Origin: Hasllibacter sp. MH4015
Lineage (GTDB): Bacteria; Pseudomonadota; Alphaproteobacteria; Rhodobacterales; Rhodobacteraceae
DNA length: 64,000 nt
NCBI RefSeq assembly: GCF_020177575.1
Contig: NZ_JAHTBK010000001.1
Span: 1,195,875-1,259,874, forward strand
Direction of reading: 5' to 3'
Both the position numbers and the translations under genes were made by a program. The notes beneath the pieces are model-generated. The model did not search any database. It saw nothing but the letters and a program-made list of their open reading frames with translations, and was not told where the DNA came from. This document shows positions 8,880 through 17,366 of this stretch, piece after piece (within the stretch, counting starts at the first letter, position 1; the number at the start of each line of letters is the position of its first letter).

Positions 8880-8911
8880 GCTCATTCGTCCTTGCGCCGA
8901 CGTGCCAGCGT

Positions 8912-10510
8912 CTAGTCGCCTGCATTCTCGTAGAGTTCGTGAAACGCTCCAACCGCGAGGGGGCCGCGCGTGATCAGGCTGTAGCCAACCAGATCCACGC
9001 GACCGTCGCCGTTGAAATCGCCCGGCAGCAACTGGCGGGCGGAGCGGTTCATGCGCGTGGGCCAGGTCATCTCGATCGGCAGGAATCGACCCGTCCCGTC
9101 ATTGAGCCCAAGCCGCCGCGCCAGGTCGCGGTCGCCGTTCGCGTCGAGGCCCTGGACGATCAGATCGAGGTCCCCGTCGCCGTCAAGATCCGCGAAGAAC
9201 AGGTTGTGGGAGATCGAAATCCGTTCCTGATCGCGCCAATCCTGCCCCCAGATGCGGGTCGCGGTTTCGTCGCGGAAGTAATCGCCCTCGTTGATCAGGA
9301 CCTGGATATACAGGCCGCGGAAGCCGCCGCGATCCTCGGACGGACCGAGGTGGAGAGATACGAGGTCGAGATCCCCGTCGCCGTCGATGTCGACGGCATC
9401 CACATCGTTCACGTTCGTGGCGTCCCCGTAAGGCCCGTGCGGCAGGACCAATTCGCGGTCGTCGCCGAACCGACCGTCCCCATCCCCAAAGAGAACGAAG
9501 CTTTGGGCGCGATCCCAGCGGCTTCCGGCGAGGATCAGGTCGGTGACGCCATCTCCGTCTACATCGACGATGCGCGCGGTCAGGAAATTGTGGCCGCCCC
9601 CCTGAATGCGCGTGAGCGCGGGGTCGATATGGTTGCTGGCCTCCGACAGAGTGAATTGGCCCGTGCCGTCATTGAGAAGCGCGTAGGGCGGATAATCCGT
9701 GACGTCGCCGTCATTCGTGACGATGAAGGCGTCGATATCGCCATCCCCGTCCAGATCGCCGACCCCGCCGCCATGGGAGAAGTCGTTGCGTTCCGGCAGA
9801 TGCGAGAAGGATGCATCGAGGTGGGGCTGTCCCGGCCGCGACAGGAAAAGCGCGTTTTGCTCGCCCGGGAAGGGGCGGGTGTCCTGACCATGGGCGATCA
9901 CCAAGAGGTCGTCGACCCCGTCACCGTTGAAATCGGCAACATGGGCTTCGCGTGCATGGACCCGCGACGGCAGGCCCCCTTCCACCGCGTCTTCGAAGAC
10001 GGACCCGTCGCCACGGAGAACGACGATCCGGTTCGGCACATTGACGGCGATGTCGTCCTGACCGAAGGCCTCATGGGTCACGAGCAATTCGTCCGCACCG
10101 TCGTCGTCGAAATCAATCGCCGCCAGGAGCCGGGGCGTTGTCGTGCAGTCCGGACATCCCAGTTCGCGAATGTCCGTGCCGCCCAGAACCGTACTGGCGA
10201 CCGTGAATGGACCGCCGACGAAATCGACCCGTTCCGGCGTGGGCAGCAGAAGCTGCCGGTCGTCGGTGCAGACCGCCTCTGCCGGGATGTCGGCGAGGCT
10301 CTCGGGCGATGTCCACCGCATGATCACGTAGGACGAGGTCGTGTTGAAGCGGTCGAGCGCGCGTTGAGACCCTTGCCCCCAGGCACCGTCAATCCCGCCC
10401 GGATTGCAGCCCCGTTCGGTGAGGAAGGTTTGAATGTCGCGGATATCCGCTTGGGCGGCGGTCGCAGCGCCAAGTGTCAGAGCAAGAAAAGTGATCGGCG
10501 CACGTGCCAT
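8912..10510 (-). CDS. Secreted FG-GAP/VCBS repeat protein with peptidoglycan-binding-like domain
   Basis: A 532-residue protein. Residues 1 to about 20 (MARAPITFLALTLGAATAAQA) are a signal peptide. Then comes a peptidoglycan-binding-1-like segment (IQTFLTERGCNPGGIDGAWG). The rest carries at least seven calcium-loop repeats of the form DxDGDGxxD: for example DFNGDGVDDLLV, DLDGDGDIDAFIV, DVDGDGVTDLIL, DIDGDGDLDLV and DFNGDGRVDLVG. This is the FG-GAP/VCBS beta-propeller pattern of secreted adhesin or binding proteins. The start was taken at CAT 10508-10510 because it gives the signal peptide; the frame extends 20 codons more. The ligand and role are unknown. Confidence 0.75.
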   Translation of the reverse strand: MARAPITFLALTLGAATAAQADIRDIQTFLTERGCNPGGIDGAWGQGSQRALDRFNTTSSYVIMRWTSPESLADIPAEAVCTDDRQLLLPTPERVDFVGGPFTVASTVLGGTDIRELGCPDCTTTPRLLAAIDFDDDGADELLVTHEAFGQDDIAVNVPNRIVVLRGDGSVFEDAVEGGLPSRVHAREAHVADFNGDGVDDLLVIAHGQDTRPFPGEQNALFLSRPGQPHLDASFSHLPERNDFSHGGGVGDLDGDGDIDAFIVTNDGDVTDYPPYALLNDGTGQFTLSEASNHIDPALTRIQGGGHNFLTARIVDVDGDGVTDLILAGSRWDRAQSFVLFGDGDGRFGDDRELVLPHGPYGDATNVNDVDAVDIDGDGDLDLVSLHLGPSEDRGGFRGLYIQVLINEGDYFRDETATRIWGQDWRDQERISISHNLFFADLDGDGDLDLIVQGLDANGDRDLARRLGLNDGTGRFLPIEMTWPTRMNRSARQLLPGDFNGDGRVDLVGYSLITRGPLAVGAFHELYENAGD

Positions 10511-10541
10511 ATGAGACCTCAGGAATTTGATTCGCAGGTCC

Positions 10542-10570
10542 AATTTTCCAACGAAACAATTTGAAATCAA
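10542..10570 (-). promoter_or_regulatory. Possible promoter of the VCBS gene
   Basis: On the minus strand TTGATT (10565-10570) is followed after 17 bases by AAAATT (10542-10547), in an AT-rich stretch just upstream of the gene starting at 10510. The hexamers match sigma-70 consensus only partly. Confidence 0.3.
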
Positions 10571-10694
10571 GATGTTCTGCCCCGTGCCGGTCGCGCGTGT
10601 GGCCCAACCGGCGAAGCCGATGACGCTTGGCGGGGCAATGTCCTAGGGCGTATTTTTCGGACGCTTTGGCGCAAGCGGCGGCCGGCCTGGATCG

Positions 10695-12740
10695 TCACCC
10701 CCGGCGGCGCCTGCGCCGTCCACCGCCTTCGCCCCCCGGCGCCGTCCCGCTGGCGCCGAAGGCCACGTCTGGCAAAGCCACCACCTGCGCCAGTTCGGGG
10801 AAGGGGTCGGTGGCGTGGGGGATGGCGTTGGCGTTGACGAAGTGGTCTTGGAATTTCGGCTCGATCGCAGTCTCGACCTTGTGGATCTTGTGGACAGTCT
10901 CCTCGATCCGGGTGCGGGCGGCGCGGTTGCAGAGCGCGATGCGCGCGCCGTGGCCGGCGGCGTTGCCCGCCGATTGCACCTTGTCGAGCGGCACGTCGGG
11001 GATCATGCCAAGCACCATGGCGTGTTTGGGGGAGATGTGGGCACCGAACGCGCCTGCCAGCACCACGCGGTCGACCTTGTCGACGCCGCGGTGATCCATC
11101 AGGAGGCGCGCACCGGCGTAGAGCGCGGATTTGGCCAGTTGGATGGCGCGGATGTCGCCTTGGGTGACGGTGATGCGGGGCCCGCCCTGATCGGTGGCGT
11201 CGTGGATCAGGTAGGCATGGGTGCGGCCCGTGGGTTCGCAGCGGGGCGTGCCGGTGGCCTCCGCGCTGCCGATGAGGCCGGAGGCGTCCAGAAGGCCCGC
11301 CATGCGCATCTCCGCCACCGCTTCGATGATGCCGGAGCCGCAGATGCCGGTGATCTGGGTGTCGGCGGGGAAGGCGGGGTCGTCGGACCATTCATCCACG
11401 CCGATAACACGGAAGCGCGGCTCCTTGGTGGCGGGGTCGATCTCGATCCGTTCGATGGCACCGGGCGCGGCGCGCTGGCCTGCGCTGATCTGCGCGCCCT
11501 CGAAGGCGGGCCCGGTGGGGGAGGAGCAGGCGAGAACGCCGTTGGTGTCGCCCAGCAGGATCTCCGCGTTTGTTCCCACATCAACGATGAGCGCGAGGTC
11601 ATTGGAATTGTTGGGTTCCTCGGCCAAAGCGACGGCGGCGGCGTCGGCCCCCACATGGCCCGCGATGCAGGGCAGGATGTAGAGCTGCGCGGTGGGGGCG
11701 ATGCCGGTCAGGCCCACATCGCGCGCCGGGAGTGTGAGGCTGCCGGAGGTGGCGAGCGCGAAGGGGGCCTGACCCAGTTCCACCGGGTCGATGCCGAGCA
11801 GAAGGTGATGCATAACCGGATTACAGACAATGACGGTTTCAAAGATGAGCGTCGGGTCGATATCGGCCTCCGCCGTGATTTCGAGGCTGAGCGTTTTGAG
11901 CGCGTCCTGCACGGCTGCCGTCATCTCCGCATCGCCGCCTGGGTTCATCATCACGTAGGAGACGCGGGACATCAAATCCTCGCCGAAGCGGATCTGCGGG
12001 TTCATCAGGCCCGACGACGCCAGGACACGACCATCGGAGAGGTCGCACAGATGCGCGGCGATCGTGGTGGAGCCGAGATCCACGGCCAGACCGTAAAGCC
12101 CGCCCTCGTGGAAGCCGGGCCAGATGCCGAGGATCTCGGACGTGTCAGAATAGGCAGGTGTATGGACGGCGACGGAGACCTGCCACTTGCCCTTGCGGAG
12201 TGCCGGTTGCAGCGCCTTGAGCACCGGCAGGCGTGCGGTCACGGGGCCGATGCCCCATTGCGATTGCAGCGCGTCGGCCACCCGCTCCAGATCACCGGAA
12301 GGGGAGTGCATGTCGGGTTCCACCACGTCGATCATCACCAGCTTGGTGGCGGGATCCATGACGATGGGCCGGGTGGAGGCGGCCTTGCGGACGACCTGCT
12401 TGTGGACCTGGGATTCGGGCGGCACGTCGACGACGATGTCGCCTTCCACGCGGGCCTGACAGCCCAGGCGACGGCCCGCCTTGAGGCCGCGCACCCGATC
12501 ATAGCGCGCCTCCACCTCGTTCCAGTCGCTGAGCGCGCCGTCCTGAACCGTGACGCCGTGCTTGGGAAAGTCGCCGTAGGAGGGCGTGATCTGGCACTTG
12601 GAACAGATGCCCCGCCCGCCGCAGACGCTGTCGAGGTCCACCCCCAATTGCCGCGCGGCGGTCAGGATCGGGGTGCCGACCGGGAAATGGCCACGCTTGC
12701 CGGACGGGGTGAAGATGACGAGGGGCTGGGTATTGGGCAT
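10695..12740 (-). CDS. Corrinoid-protein reductive activase (RACo/RamA-like, DUF4445)
   Basis: A 681-residue ATP-dependent activator of corrinoid proteins. The N-terminal part has a plant-type 2Fe-2S motif (DSVCGGRGICSKCQ, with a further cysteine in RRLGCQARVEG). The C-terminal ASKHA ATPase part has GLAVDLGSTTIAAHLCDL, LIVDVGTNAEILLG, GSGIIEAVAEM and VVLAGAFGAHI. RACo-type proteins return inactive Co(II) corrinoid to Co(I) at ATP cost. It is the last gene of a minus-strand operon with MTHFR-like and methyl-THF methyltransferase-like genes, which supports a role in methyl transfer from quaternary amines or similar donors. The C-terminal tail is poly-Arg (RRRRRR). Confidence 0.88.
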   Translation of the reverse strand: MPNTQPLVIFTPSGKRGHFPVGTPILTAARQLGVDLDSVCGGRGICSKCQITPSYGDFPKHGVTVQDGALSDWNEVEARYDRVRGLKAGRRLGCQARVEGDIVVDVPPESQVHKQVVRKAASTRPIVMDPATKLVMIDVVEPDMHSPSGDLERVADALQSQWGIGPVTARLPVLKALQPALRKGKWQVSVAVHTPAYSDTSEILGIWPGFHEGGLYGLAVDLGSTTIAAHLCDLSDGRVLASSGLMNPQIRFGEDLMSRVSYVMMNPGGDAEMTAAVQDALKTLSLEITAEADIDPTLIFETVIVCNPVMHHLLLGIDPVELGQAPFALATSGSLTLPARDVGLTGIAPTAQLYILPCIAGHVGADAAAVALAEEPNNSNDLALIVDVGTNAEILLGDTNGVLACSSPTGPAFEGAQISAGQRAAPGAIERIEIDPATKEPRFRVIGVDEWSDDPAFPADTQITGICGSGIIEAVAEMRMAGLLDASGLIGSAEATGTPRCEPTGRTHAYLIHDATDQGGPRITVTQGDIRAIQLAKSALYAGARLLMDHRGVDKVDRVVLAGAFGAHISPKHAMVLGMIPDVPLDKVQSAGNAAGHGARIALCNRAARTRIEETVHKIHKVETAIEPKFQDHFVNANAIPHATDPFPELAQVVALPDVAFGASGTAPGGEGGGRRRRRRG

Positions 12741-12751
12741 GGGGCGTCTTT

Positions 12752-13453
12752 TCACTGGGTCGGCAGAAGGGTCAGCATTCCGGTGCCGAACCACCAGATC
12801 ATCAATGGCACGGGAAGCACGGCGATGGCGATGGTCAGAAGCGTCCCCACGGGATGGTAGAGGCGCGACAGGCCCGCCACGATCATCAGCCCGCCGCCGC
12901 CACCGAGGGCCACGTTGCCGGGAAGGTTCAGGAGCAGGGCGAGGGTCGGGTAGCGGTAGCGCAGGAACGGAACGGAGAGCCAACGCGGCAGCATCGCCTC
13001 CAACTCCGCCTCGCGCGCGGCGGTGCCCAGATGGGTGATGCGATGCACGAAGGCCGCCGGGCGGCGCAGGCGCAGGTCCGACAGAAGGCGCGACAGGGCG
13101 TCTTCCTTCATGAAGCGCCCGAGGAGGTAGGCAAGGATCAGGCCGAGGACGGTCGCGCCGTAAACGGCCGGTGCGATGGACGCGCCACGCAGGAACAGAA
13201 GCGCCAGCCCGATCTCGATACCCGGCACGAAGGGGGTGGCGATCAGCAGGGCATAGACGATTAGCGCCGCCATCAGGACCACGCCCTGCATCGGCGATGC
13301 CGCGGTTCCGGGCAAGGTCTCGGCCATGTCCATCGACAGGCCGAGCAGGTAATTGGCGAGGAGCACGACAAGCGCGATCAGCACGATGCGCCGCAGCATC
13401 CGGAGCGCGGGCCAGATCCAGTGCGATGGGGGCAGGGGTGGGGGGAGTGTCAC
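12752..13453 (-). CDS. Multi-pass membrane protein of the corrinoid operon, unknown
   Basis: About 233 residues with four to five hydrophobic segments (for example IVLIALVVLLANYLLGL and AVYGATVLGLILAYLLG) and a conserved-looking NLPGNVALGGGGG stretch between helices, reminiscent of DedA/TVP38-type membrane proteins but not diagnostic. The start is uncertain: GTG 13453 is used here, ATG 13399 would shorten the product to 215 residues, and neither has a good Shine-Dalgarno sequence. It lies between the methyl-THF methyltransferase-like gene and the RACo-like gene with 11 bases to the latter, so it is part of the operon. A transport role for a methylated substrate is speculation. Confidence 0.6.
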   Translation of the reverse strand: MTLPPPLPPSHWIWPALRMLRRIVLIALVVLLANYLLGLSMDMAETLPGTAASPMQGVVLMAALIVYALLIATPFVPGIEIGLALLFLRGASIAPAVYGATVLGLILAYLLGRFMKEDALSRLLSDLRLRRPAAFVHRITHLGTAAREAELEAMLPRWLSVPFLRYRYPTLALLLNLPGNVALGGGGGLMIVAGLSRLYHPVGTLLTIAIAVLPVPLMIWWFGTGMLTLLPTQ

Positions 13454-13514
13454 GGAGCTGCGCACCCCGACACGGGCCGGGATGCGGGGAAGGACATGGG
13501 TTTGGCGCGCGCCG

Positions 13515-14582
13515 TCACCCACGGCCCCGTCGACCGCCCTCACGCCCGCGGCGGGGCGCGGCGTCGGGATCCTTGTTGAAGGCGATCCAGGCCCCGCCAC
13601 CATCGTCGTGGTTCAGCAGGAAATTGGCGGCGCGGATCGCCTCCATCTCCTTGCCGGGGCGCGGCTTGGTGGAGCCGAGACCGAAGAGCTTGCAGAACGC
13701 CTCATCCTCCATACCCTCGGGCAGGACGATGCCCGCGGCCTCAACTTGCGCCTTTTTCTCGGCGATCTTCTTGGGGCCGGTGGGGAGCGCCACGGGGTTC
13801 ATGATGGCGCTGGTCATGCCCGCACCGAAGGCCATGGGCAGGAAGGCGTTGTTGATGCCGTGGCGGTTGGGCAACCCGAAGGAGATGTTGGAGGCCCCGC
13901 AGGTCGTGTTCACACCCAACTCCTCCCGCAAACGCCGGACGAGGGTGAAGACCTGGTGGCCCGCCGTGGCCATGGCCCCGATGGGCATGACGAGCGGGTC
14001 GACGACGATGTCATGGGCGGGGATGCCGAAATCGGCGGCACGTTCCACGATCTTCTTGGCGACGGCGAAGCGGACGTCCGGGTCCTCGGAAATGCCGGTA
14101 TCGTCGTTGGAGATGGCCACGACGGGGACGTTGTATTTCTTGACGAGCGGCAAGACGAGTTCCAGGCGCTCCTCCTCCCCGGTGACGGAGTTCAGGAGCG
14201 GACGCCCCTCCGCCGCCGCAAGGCCGTTCTCCAGCGCGCCGGGGACCGACGAGTCGATGCAGAGCGGGCAATCGGTGACAGCCTGCACAACCTCCACCAG
14301 CTGCTTCATCAGCGTGGGTTCCACGAAATTGTTGTCTGCGTAGCGCGGATCCTCGGCCATCTTGTTGGAGAAGACGGCGCCGGAATTGATGTCGAGCACC
14401 GTGGCCCCCGCGGCCACCTGGGCGATGGCGTCCTTCTCCACGCGGGAGAAATCGCCCCGCTCCAACTCCTCGTTGAGGATCTTGCGGCCGGTGGGATTGA
14501 TCCGTTCCCCGATCACGCAAAACGGCTGATCGAAGCCGATCACGGTGGTCTTGGTTTTCGACTCGATGACTGTGCGCGTCAT
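13515..14582 (-). CDS. Methyltetrahydrofolate:corrinoid methyltransferase-like (pterin-binding)
   Basis: A 355-residue protein with a pterin-binding TIM barrel: FCVIGERINPTGRKIL at residues 21-36, VLDINSGAVFS, CIDSSVPGALENGL, LLNSVTGEEERL, and CGASNISFGLPNRHGIN. These are the folate-site motifs of MetH domain 2, AcsE and MtgA-like methyltransferases. The family moves a methyl group between methyl-corrinoid protein and tetrahydrofolate. The C-terminus is Gly/Arg-rich. It is followed by the membrane protein and preceded after 27 bases by the MTHFR-like gene, which fits oxidation of the transferred methyl group. Confidence 0.85.
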   Translation of the reverse strand: MTRTVIESKTKTTVIGFDQPFCVIGERINPTGRKILNEELERGDFSRVEKDAIAQVAAGATVLDINSGAVFSNKMAEDPRYADNNFVEPTLMKQLVEVVQAVTDCPLCIDSSVPGALENGLAAAEGRPLLNSVTGEEERLELVLPLVKKYNVPVVAISNDDTGISEDPDVRFAVAKKIVERAADFGIPAHDIVVDPLVMPIGAMATAGHQVFTLVRRLREELGVNTTCGASNISFGLPNRHGINNAFLPMAFGAGMTSAIMNPVALPTGPKKIAEKKAQVEAAGIVLPEGMEDEAFCKLFGLGSTKPRPGKEMEAIRAANFLLNHDDGGGAWIAFNKDPDAAPRRGREGGRRGRG

Positions 14583-14609
14583 TTCACTGCTCTTTCGGGA
14601 AGGGGCGAC

Positions 14610-15554
14610 TTAGATGTCGGCGTCGGGATTTGCGGGCGCGGCGGAAGCACCGCCATTGGCGATGGCCCATTTGGCGTTGGTCTTGATACCGCCGAGGGGG
14701 AAGAAATGAATGGCCTCGATCAGGCTGTCGGGGTGTGCGGCCTTGTGGGTTGCAAGCTCCGCCATGATCTCATCCGGCTCGAACGGCAGAAGCAGCTTGG
14801 TCACGTCCTTGGCGCGCTTTTGCAGCACTTTCAGCGACGGGCCGACGCCGCAGGCAATGGCGAACTTGATGAGCGTCTGCAATTTGGCGGGCCCCGCGAT
14901 GCCCAGATGGATCGGCAGGGTGATGCCTTCCGCCTTCAGGCGGTCGGCCCAGGCGATGACCGGCCCGGCCTCGAACGCGAATTGGGTGGCCATGGCCATT
15001 TCCGCATCGGTGCGCTCGCTGAAGGCCTGTTTCCAGCGCAGAGCGTCCATGACCGCGGCGTCACCGCCATTGGGGTCGATGTCGCGGTTGCCTTCGGGGT
15101 GGCCCGCCACGTGCAGGCGCGTGATGCCCGCGCGATCGAAAAGGCCGGTTTCCAGAAGCTGCATGGAGGAGTCGAAATCGCCGCGTGGCTGGGCGATGCC
15201 ACCGGCCAGGACGAGCGCCTGGTTGATGTCGGCCTCTCCCTTGTACCGCGCGATCCAGTCGTTGAGCGTATTCGCATCGGGGATAGAGCGGGCCGGGAAA
15301 TGCGGCATCGGCTCGAACCCTTCGGCGCGCAGGCGGGCGGCGGTGGCAACCATGTCGTCAATTTCCGTCCCGTCGATATGGGCGATGTAGACGCGGGTGC
15401 CGGCCGGCAGGTAGCTGCGGAAATCATCCACCTTCTCGGCGGTGCGGGGCATCACCTCGATCGAGTGGCCGCGCAGGAGCGCCACCATCTCGGGCGTGGG
15501 GGCGGTGTCGGGTGCCGGCGCGGCGGCGGGCTTGCGGAACGACAGAAGCGACAT
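14610..15554 (-). CDS. Methylenetetrahydrofolate reductase-like protein
   Basis: A 314-residue MTHFR/MetF-type TIM barrel. Supporting motifs are VYIAHIDGTE, GFEPMPHFPARSI, LVLAGGIAQPRGDF, GHPEGNRDI, ATQFAFEAGPVIAW, LPIHLGIAGPAKLQTL, and IHFFPLGGIKTNAKW. It should interconvert methyl-THF and methylene-THF; in this operon the oxidative direction is likely, taking methyl groups from the corrinoid pathway. Start CAT 15552-15554 (MSLLSFRKP) has GGGAG upstream; a longer frame begins at 15575. Sequence spacing from canonical MetF is large, so this is the divergent methylotrophy-type branch. Confidence 0.82.
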   Translation of the reverse strand: MSLLSFRKPAAAPAPDTAPTPEMVALLRGHSIEVMPRTAEKVDDFRSYLPAGTRVYIAHIDGTEIDDMVATAARLRAEGFEPMPHFPARSIPDANTLNDWIARYKGEADINQALVLAGGIAQPRGDFDSSMQLLETGLFDRAGITRLHVAGHPEGNRDIDPNGGDAAVMDALRWKQAFSERTDAEMAMATQFAFEAGPVIAWADRLKAEGITLPIHLGIAGPAKLQTLIKFAIACGVGPSLKVLQKRAKDVTKLLLPFEPDEIMAELATHKAAHPDSLIEAIHFFPLGGIKTNAKWAIANGGASAAPANPDADI

Positions 15555-15578
15555 CAGTTTCTCCCAGGGGGTCAAGGA

Positions 15579-15890
15579 TCAGGCGGCCGTGGCGGGGTCA
15601 TGCCCCTCGGCGTCGATCAGGGTTTTCAGGCGGGCATCGTCATAGGCGGCGTCGAGCGCCGCGGCTTCGGCCTTCGCGGCGTCGGCCAGGTCGCCCTGGG
15701 CCTCCCCCACCACGACCCGCCGGAACCCGGCCAGATAGGCATCCTCGTCCTTGGCGCCCACCTTCATGGCGGCGCGGTCGATGGCCTGCTCGAACCGTTC
15801 GGGCAGCGGTGCCTTGGCCCCCGTGCGGCCCTTGCCGATGATCACCTGGGCGGGGATGTCGCGCCAGAAGACATGAGTGATCGCAGCCAT
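15579..15890 (-). CDS. Small protein of the Virulence_fact (PF13769-type) family
   Basis: A 103-residue product (MAAITHVFWRDIPAQVIIGKG at the N-terminus, then FRRVVVGEAQGDLADAAKAEA) resembling the small proteins called virulence factor that accompany MttB/corrinoid/MTHFR operons in alphaproteobacteria. ATG 15890 is chosen because AAGG lies 6 bases before it; ATG 15896 directly abuts the Shine-Dalgarno sequence. It is the first gene of the operon running to 10695. Its biochemical role is unknown; the name virulence factor has no functional basis here. Confidence 0.75.
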   Translation of the reverse strand: MAAITHVFWRDIPAQVIIGKGRTGAKAPLPERFEQAIDRAAMKVGAKDEDAYLAGFRRVVVGEAQGDLADAAKAEAAALDAAYDDARLKTLIDAEGHDPATAA

Positions 15891-15980
15891 TGTCATCCTT
15901 CCTCGATCCGCCGAGTCGCCCCGGCCGGTTTGCGCCACCATAGGGGTGCGCCCGCGCCCCACCGGTCCTGTTTTCGACAT

Positions 15981-16006
15981 GACGCGCGGCCAAAACGACG
16001 CGCGGC
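15981..16006. repeat. 10-bp direct repeat between divergent operons
   Basis: GACGCGCGGC occurs at 15981-15990 and 15997-16006, 16 bases apart, in the 293-bp divergent region between the corrinoid operon and ppx. A run of five T follows the second copy. It could be an operator; nothing else in the region 15891-16183 is recognisable. Confidence 0.35.
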
Positions 16007-16183
16007 TTTTTCCCGGTCCCTCCATAGCCTGTCCAACTGGGCCACAGCCACCCTCGGGCGGGCCCGAAATCCTCATCAAGATCATGAGGGCGCGCGGGGG
16101 CAGGGGCGGTCGTGGAGTTGTTTCGCGTCCCCATCCGGGCTACGGTCAGGCCAACCAGCAATTCGAGAGGCATCGCACGGCCC

Positions 16184-17359
16184 ATGTCGCGCAAACGCCC
16201 AAGCGGAGAAGGCCCGTTTCCAAGACCCGTTGCCCCGGTCGCCCCGAAAGGGGAGCCGGGACCGCTGCCGCCTGTCGAACACCGCGCACCGGCGCAGGTC
16301 AAGGCAGGCCCCGACCCCGATGACCTTTACGCCGCGCTGGATCTGGGCACCAATTCGTGCCGGATGCTGATCGCGCAGCCCAAGGGCAGCCAGCTTCACG
16401 TGGTCGACAGCTTTTCGAAGTCGGTCCAGTTGGGGCAGGGGCTTGAAGCCTCCGGCAGGTTGGGGCGGGCGTCGATGGCCCGCGCGGTAGGCGCGCTGAA
16501 GATCTGTCAGAAGAAGCTGAGCAAGCACCGGGTGGAACGCGCGCGCCTTGTCGCGACCGAGGCATGCCGCCGCGCCACGAATGCGGGCGAATTCATCGCG
16601 CTCGTCAAACGCGAGACATCGCTGGAGCTGGAGATCATCGAGCCGGAGGAGGAGGCGCGGCTTGCCGTCGTGTCCTGCGCGCCGCTCGTCTCCACCCGGA
16701 CGGAGCAATTGCTGGTCGTCGATATCGGCGGCGGCTCGACGGAGCTGGTGTGGATCGACCTGGGCCGGGTGCCGAAGCTGGAGCGTCCCAAGGCGATCAT
16801 GCGGCTGCACCAGGGCTTTGACTACGACGACACGGTGTTTCCCCGCGCCAAGGTGGTGGACTGGATCTCCATCCCGCTCGGCGTGGCCACGCTCAAGGAC
16901 ATGTATGACGACGTGGCCGACGATGGCGCGCGGTTTGCCTTGATGAGCTGGTATTTCGAGGAACAGCTTGCCGAATTCTCCCCTTATATCGACGCGGCCG
17001 ATCAGGCGCGGGAGGGGTTCCAGATCATCGGCACGTCCGGGACGGTCACGACGGTCGCGGCCTCCCATCTTGGCCTGCGCCGCTACGACCGCAACAAGGT
17101 GGACGGGTTACGGATGACGTCGGATCAGATCGACACGGTCATCAACGGCTACCTGGCGCTCGGCCCCGACGGTCGCCGCCGCGACCCGCGCATCGGGCGC
17201 GACCGGCAGACCCTCATCATGTCGGGGGCCGCGATCCTTCAGGCGCTGCTCCGGGCCTGGCCCACCGACCGGCTGTCCGTCGCCGACCGGGGTCTGCGCG
17301 AAGGGCTGCTTTATGCGCAGATGAGCCGGGACGGTGTGCTGGAAGACGGGCCGTATTGA
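16184..17359 (+). CDS. Ppx/GppA-family exopolyphosphatase
   Basis: A 391-residue ASKHA-fold phosphatase. The first phosphate loop is AALDLGTNSCRMLI, the catalytic acidic region is VATEACRRATN, and the second loop is VVDIGGGSTELVW; GTSGTVTTVAA and SVADRGLREGLL are further family motifs. The N-terminal 45 residues are Pro/Arg-rich and absent from the core family. It removes phosphate from polyphosphate or pppGpp. Start at ATG 16184 (MSRKRPSGEG); the open frame continues upstream. It is divergent from the corrinoid operon. Confidence 0.88.
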   Translation: MSRKRPSGEGPFPRPVAPVAPKGEPGPLPPVEHRAPAQVKAGPDPDDLYAALDLGTNSCRMLIAQPKGSQLHVVDSFSKSVQLGQGLEASGRLGRASMARAVGALKICQKKLSKHRVERARLVATEACRRATNAGEFIALVKRETSLELEIIEPEEEARLAVVSCAPLVSTRTEQLLVVDIGGGSTELVWIDLGRVPKLERPKAIMRLHQGFDYDDTVFPRAKVVDWISIPLGVATLKDMYDDVADDGARFALMSWYFEEQLAEFSPYIDAADQAREGFQIIGTSGTVTTVAASHLGLRRYDRNKVDGLRMTSDQIDTVINGYLALGPDGRRRDPRIGRDRQTLIMSGAAILQALLRAWPTDRLSVADRGLREGLLYAQMSRDGVLEDGPY

Positions 17360-17366
17360 GGCGCTG

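Noticed and set aside
8697..8885. A 62-codon minus-strand frame between tRNA-Gly and the VCBS gene
   Set aside because: No start signal, no homology I can recognise, and it includes the GGGTCGG/CCGACCC hairpin; treated as intergenic.
15891..16183. Possible cobalamin or SAM riboswitch before the corrinoid operon
   Set aside because: I looked on the minus strand for conserved B12-box and SAM-type core sequences and did not see them; only a direct repeat is present.
13353..16370. A 1005-codon open frame on the plus strand
   Set aside because: It runs antisense to the well-supported corrinoid operon, has low-complexity Gly/Arg/His composition, and is an artefact of high GC content.
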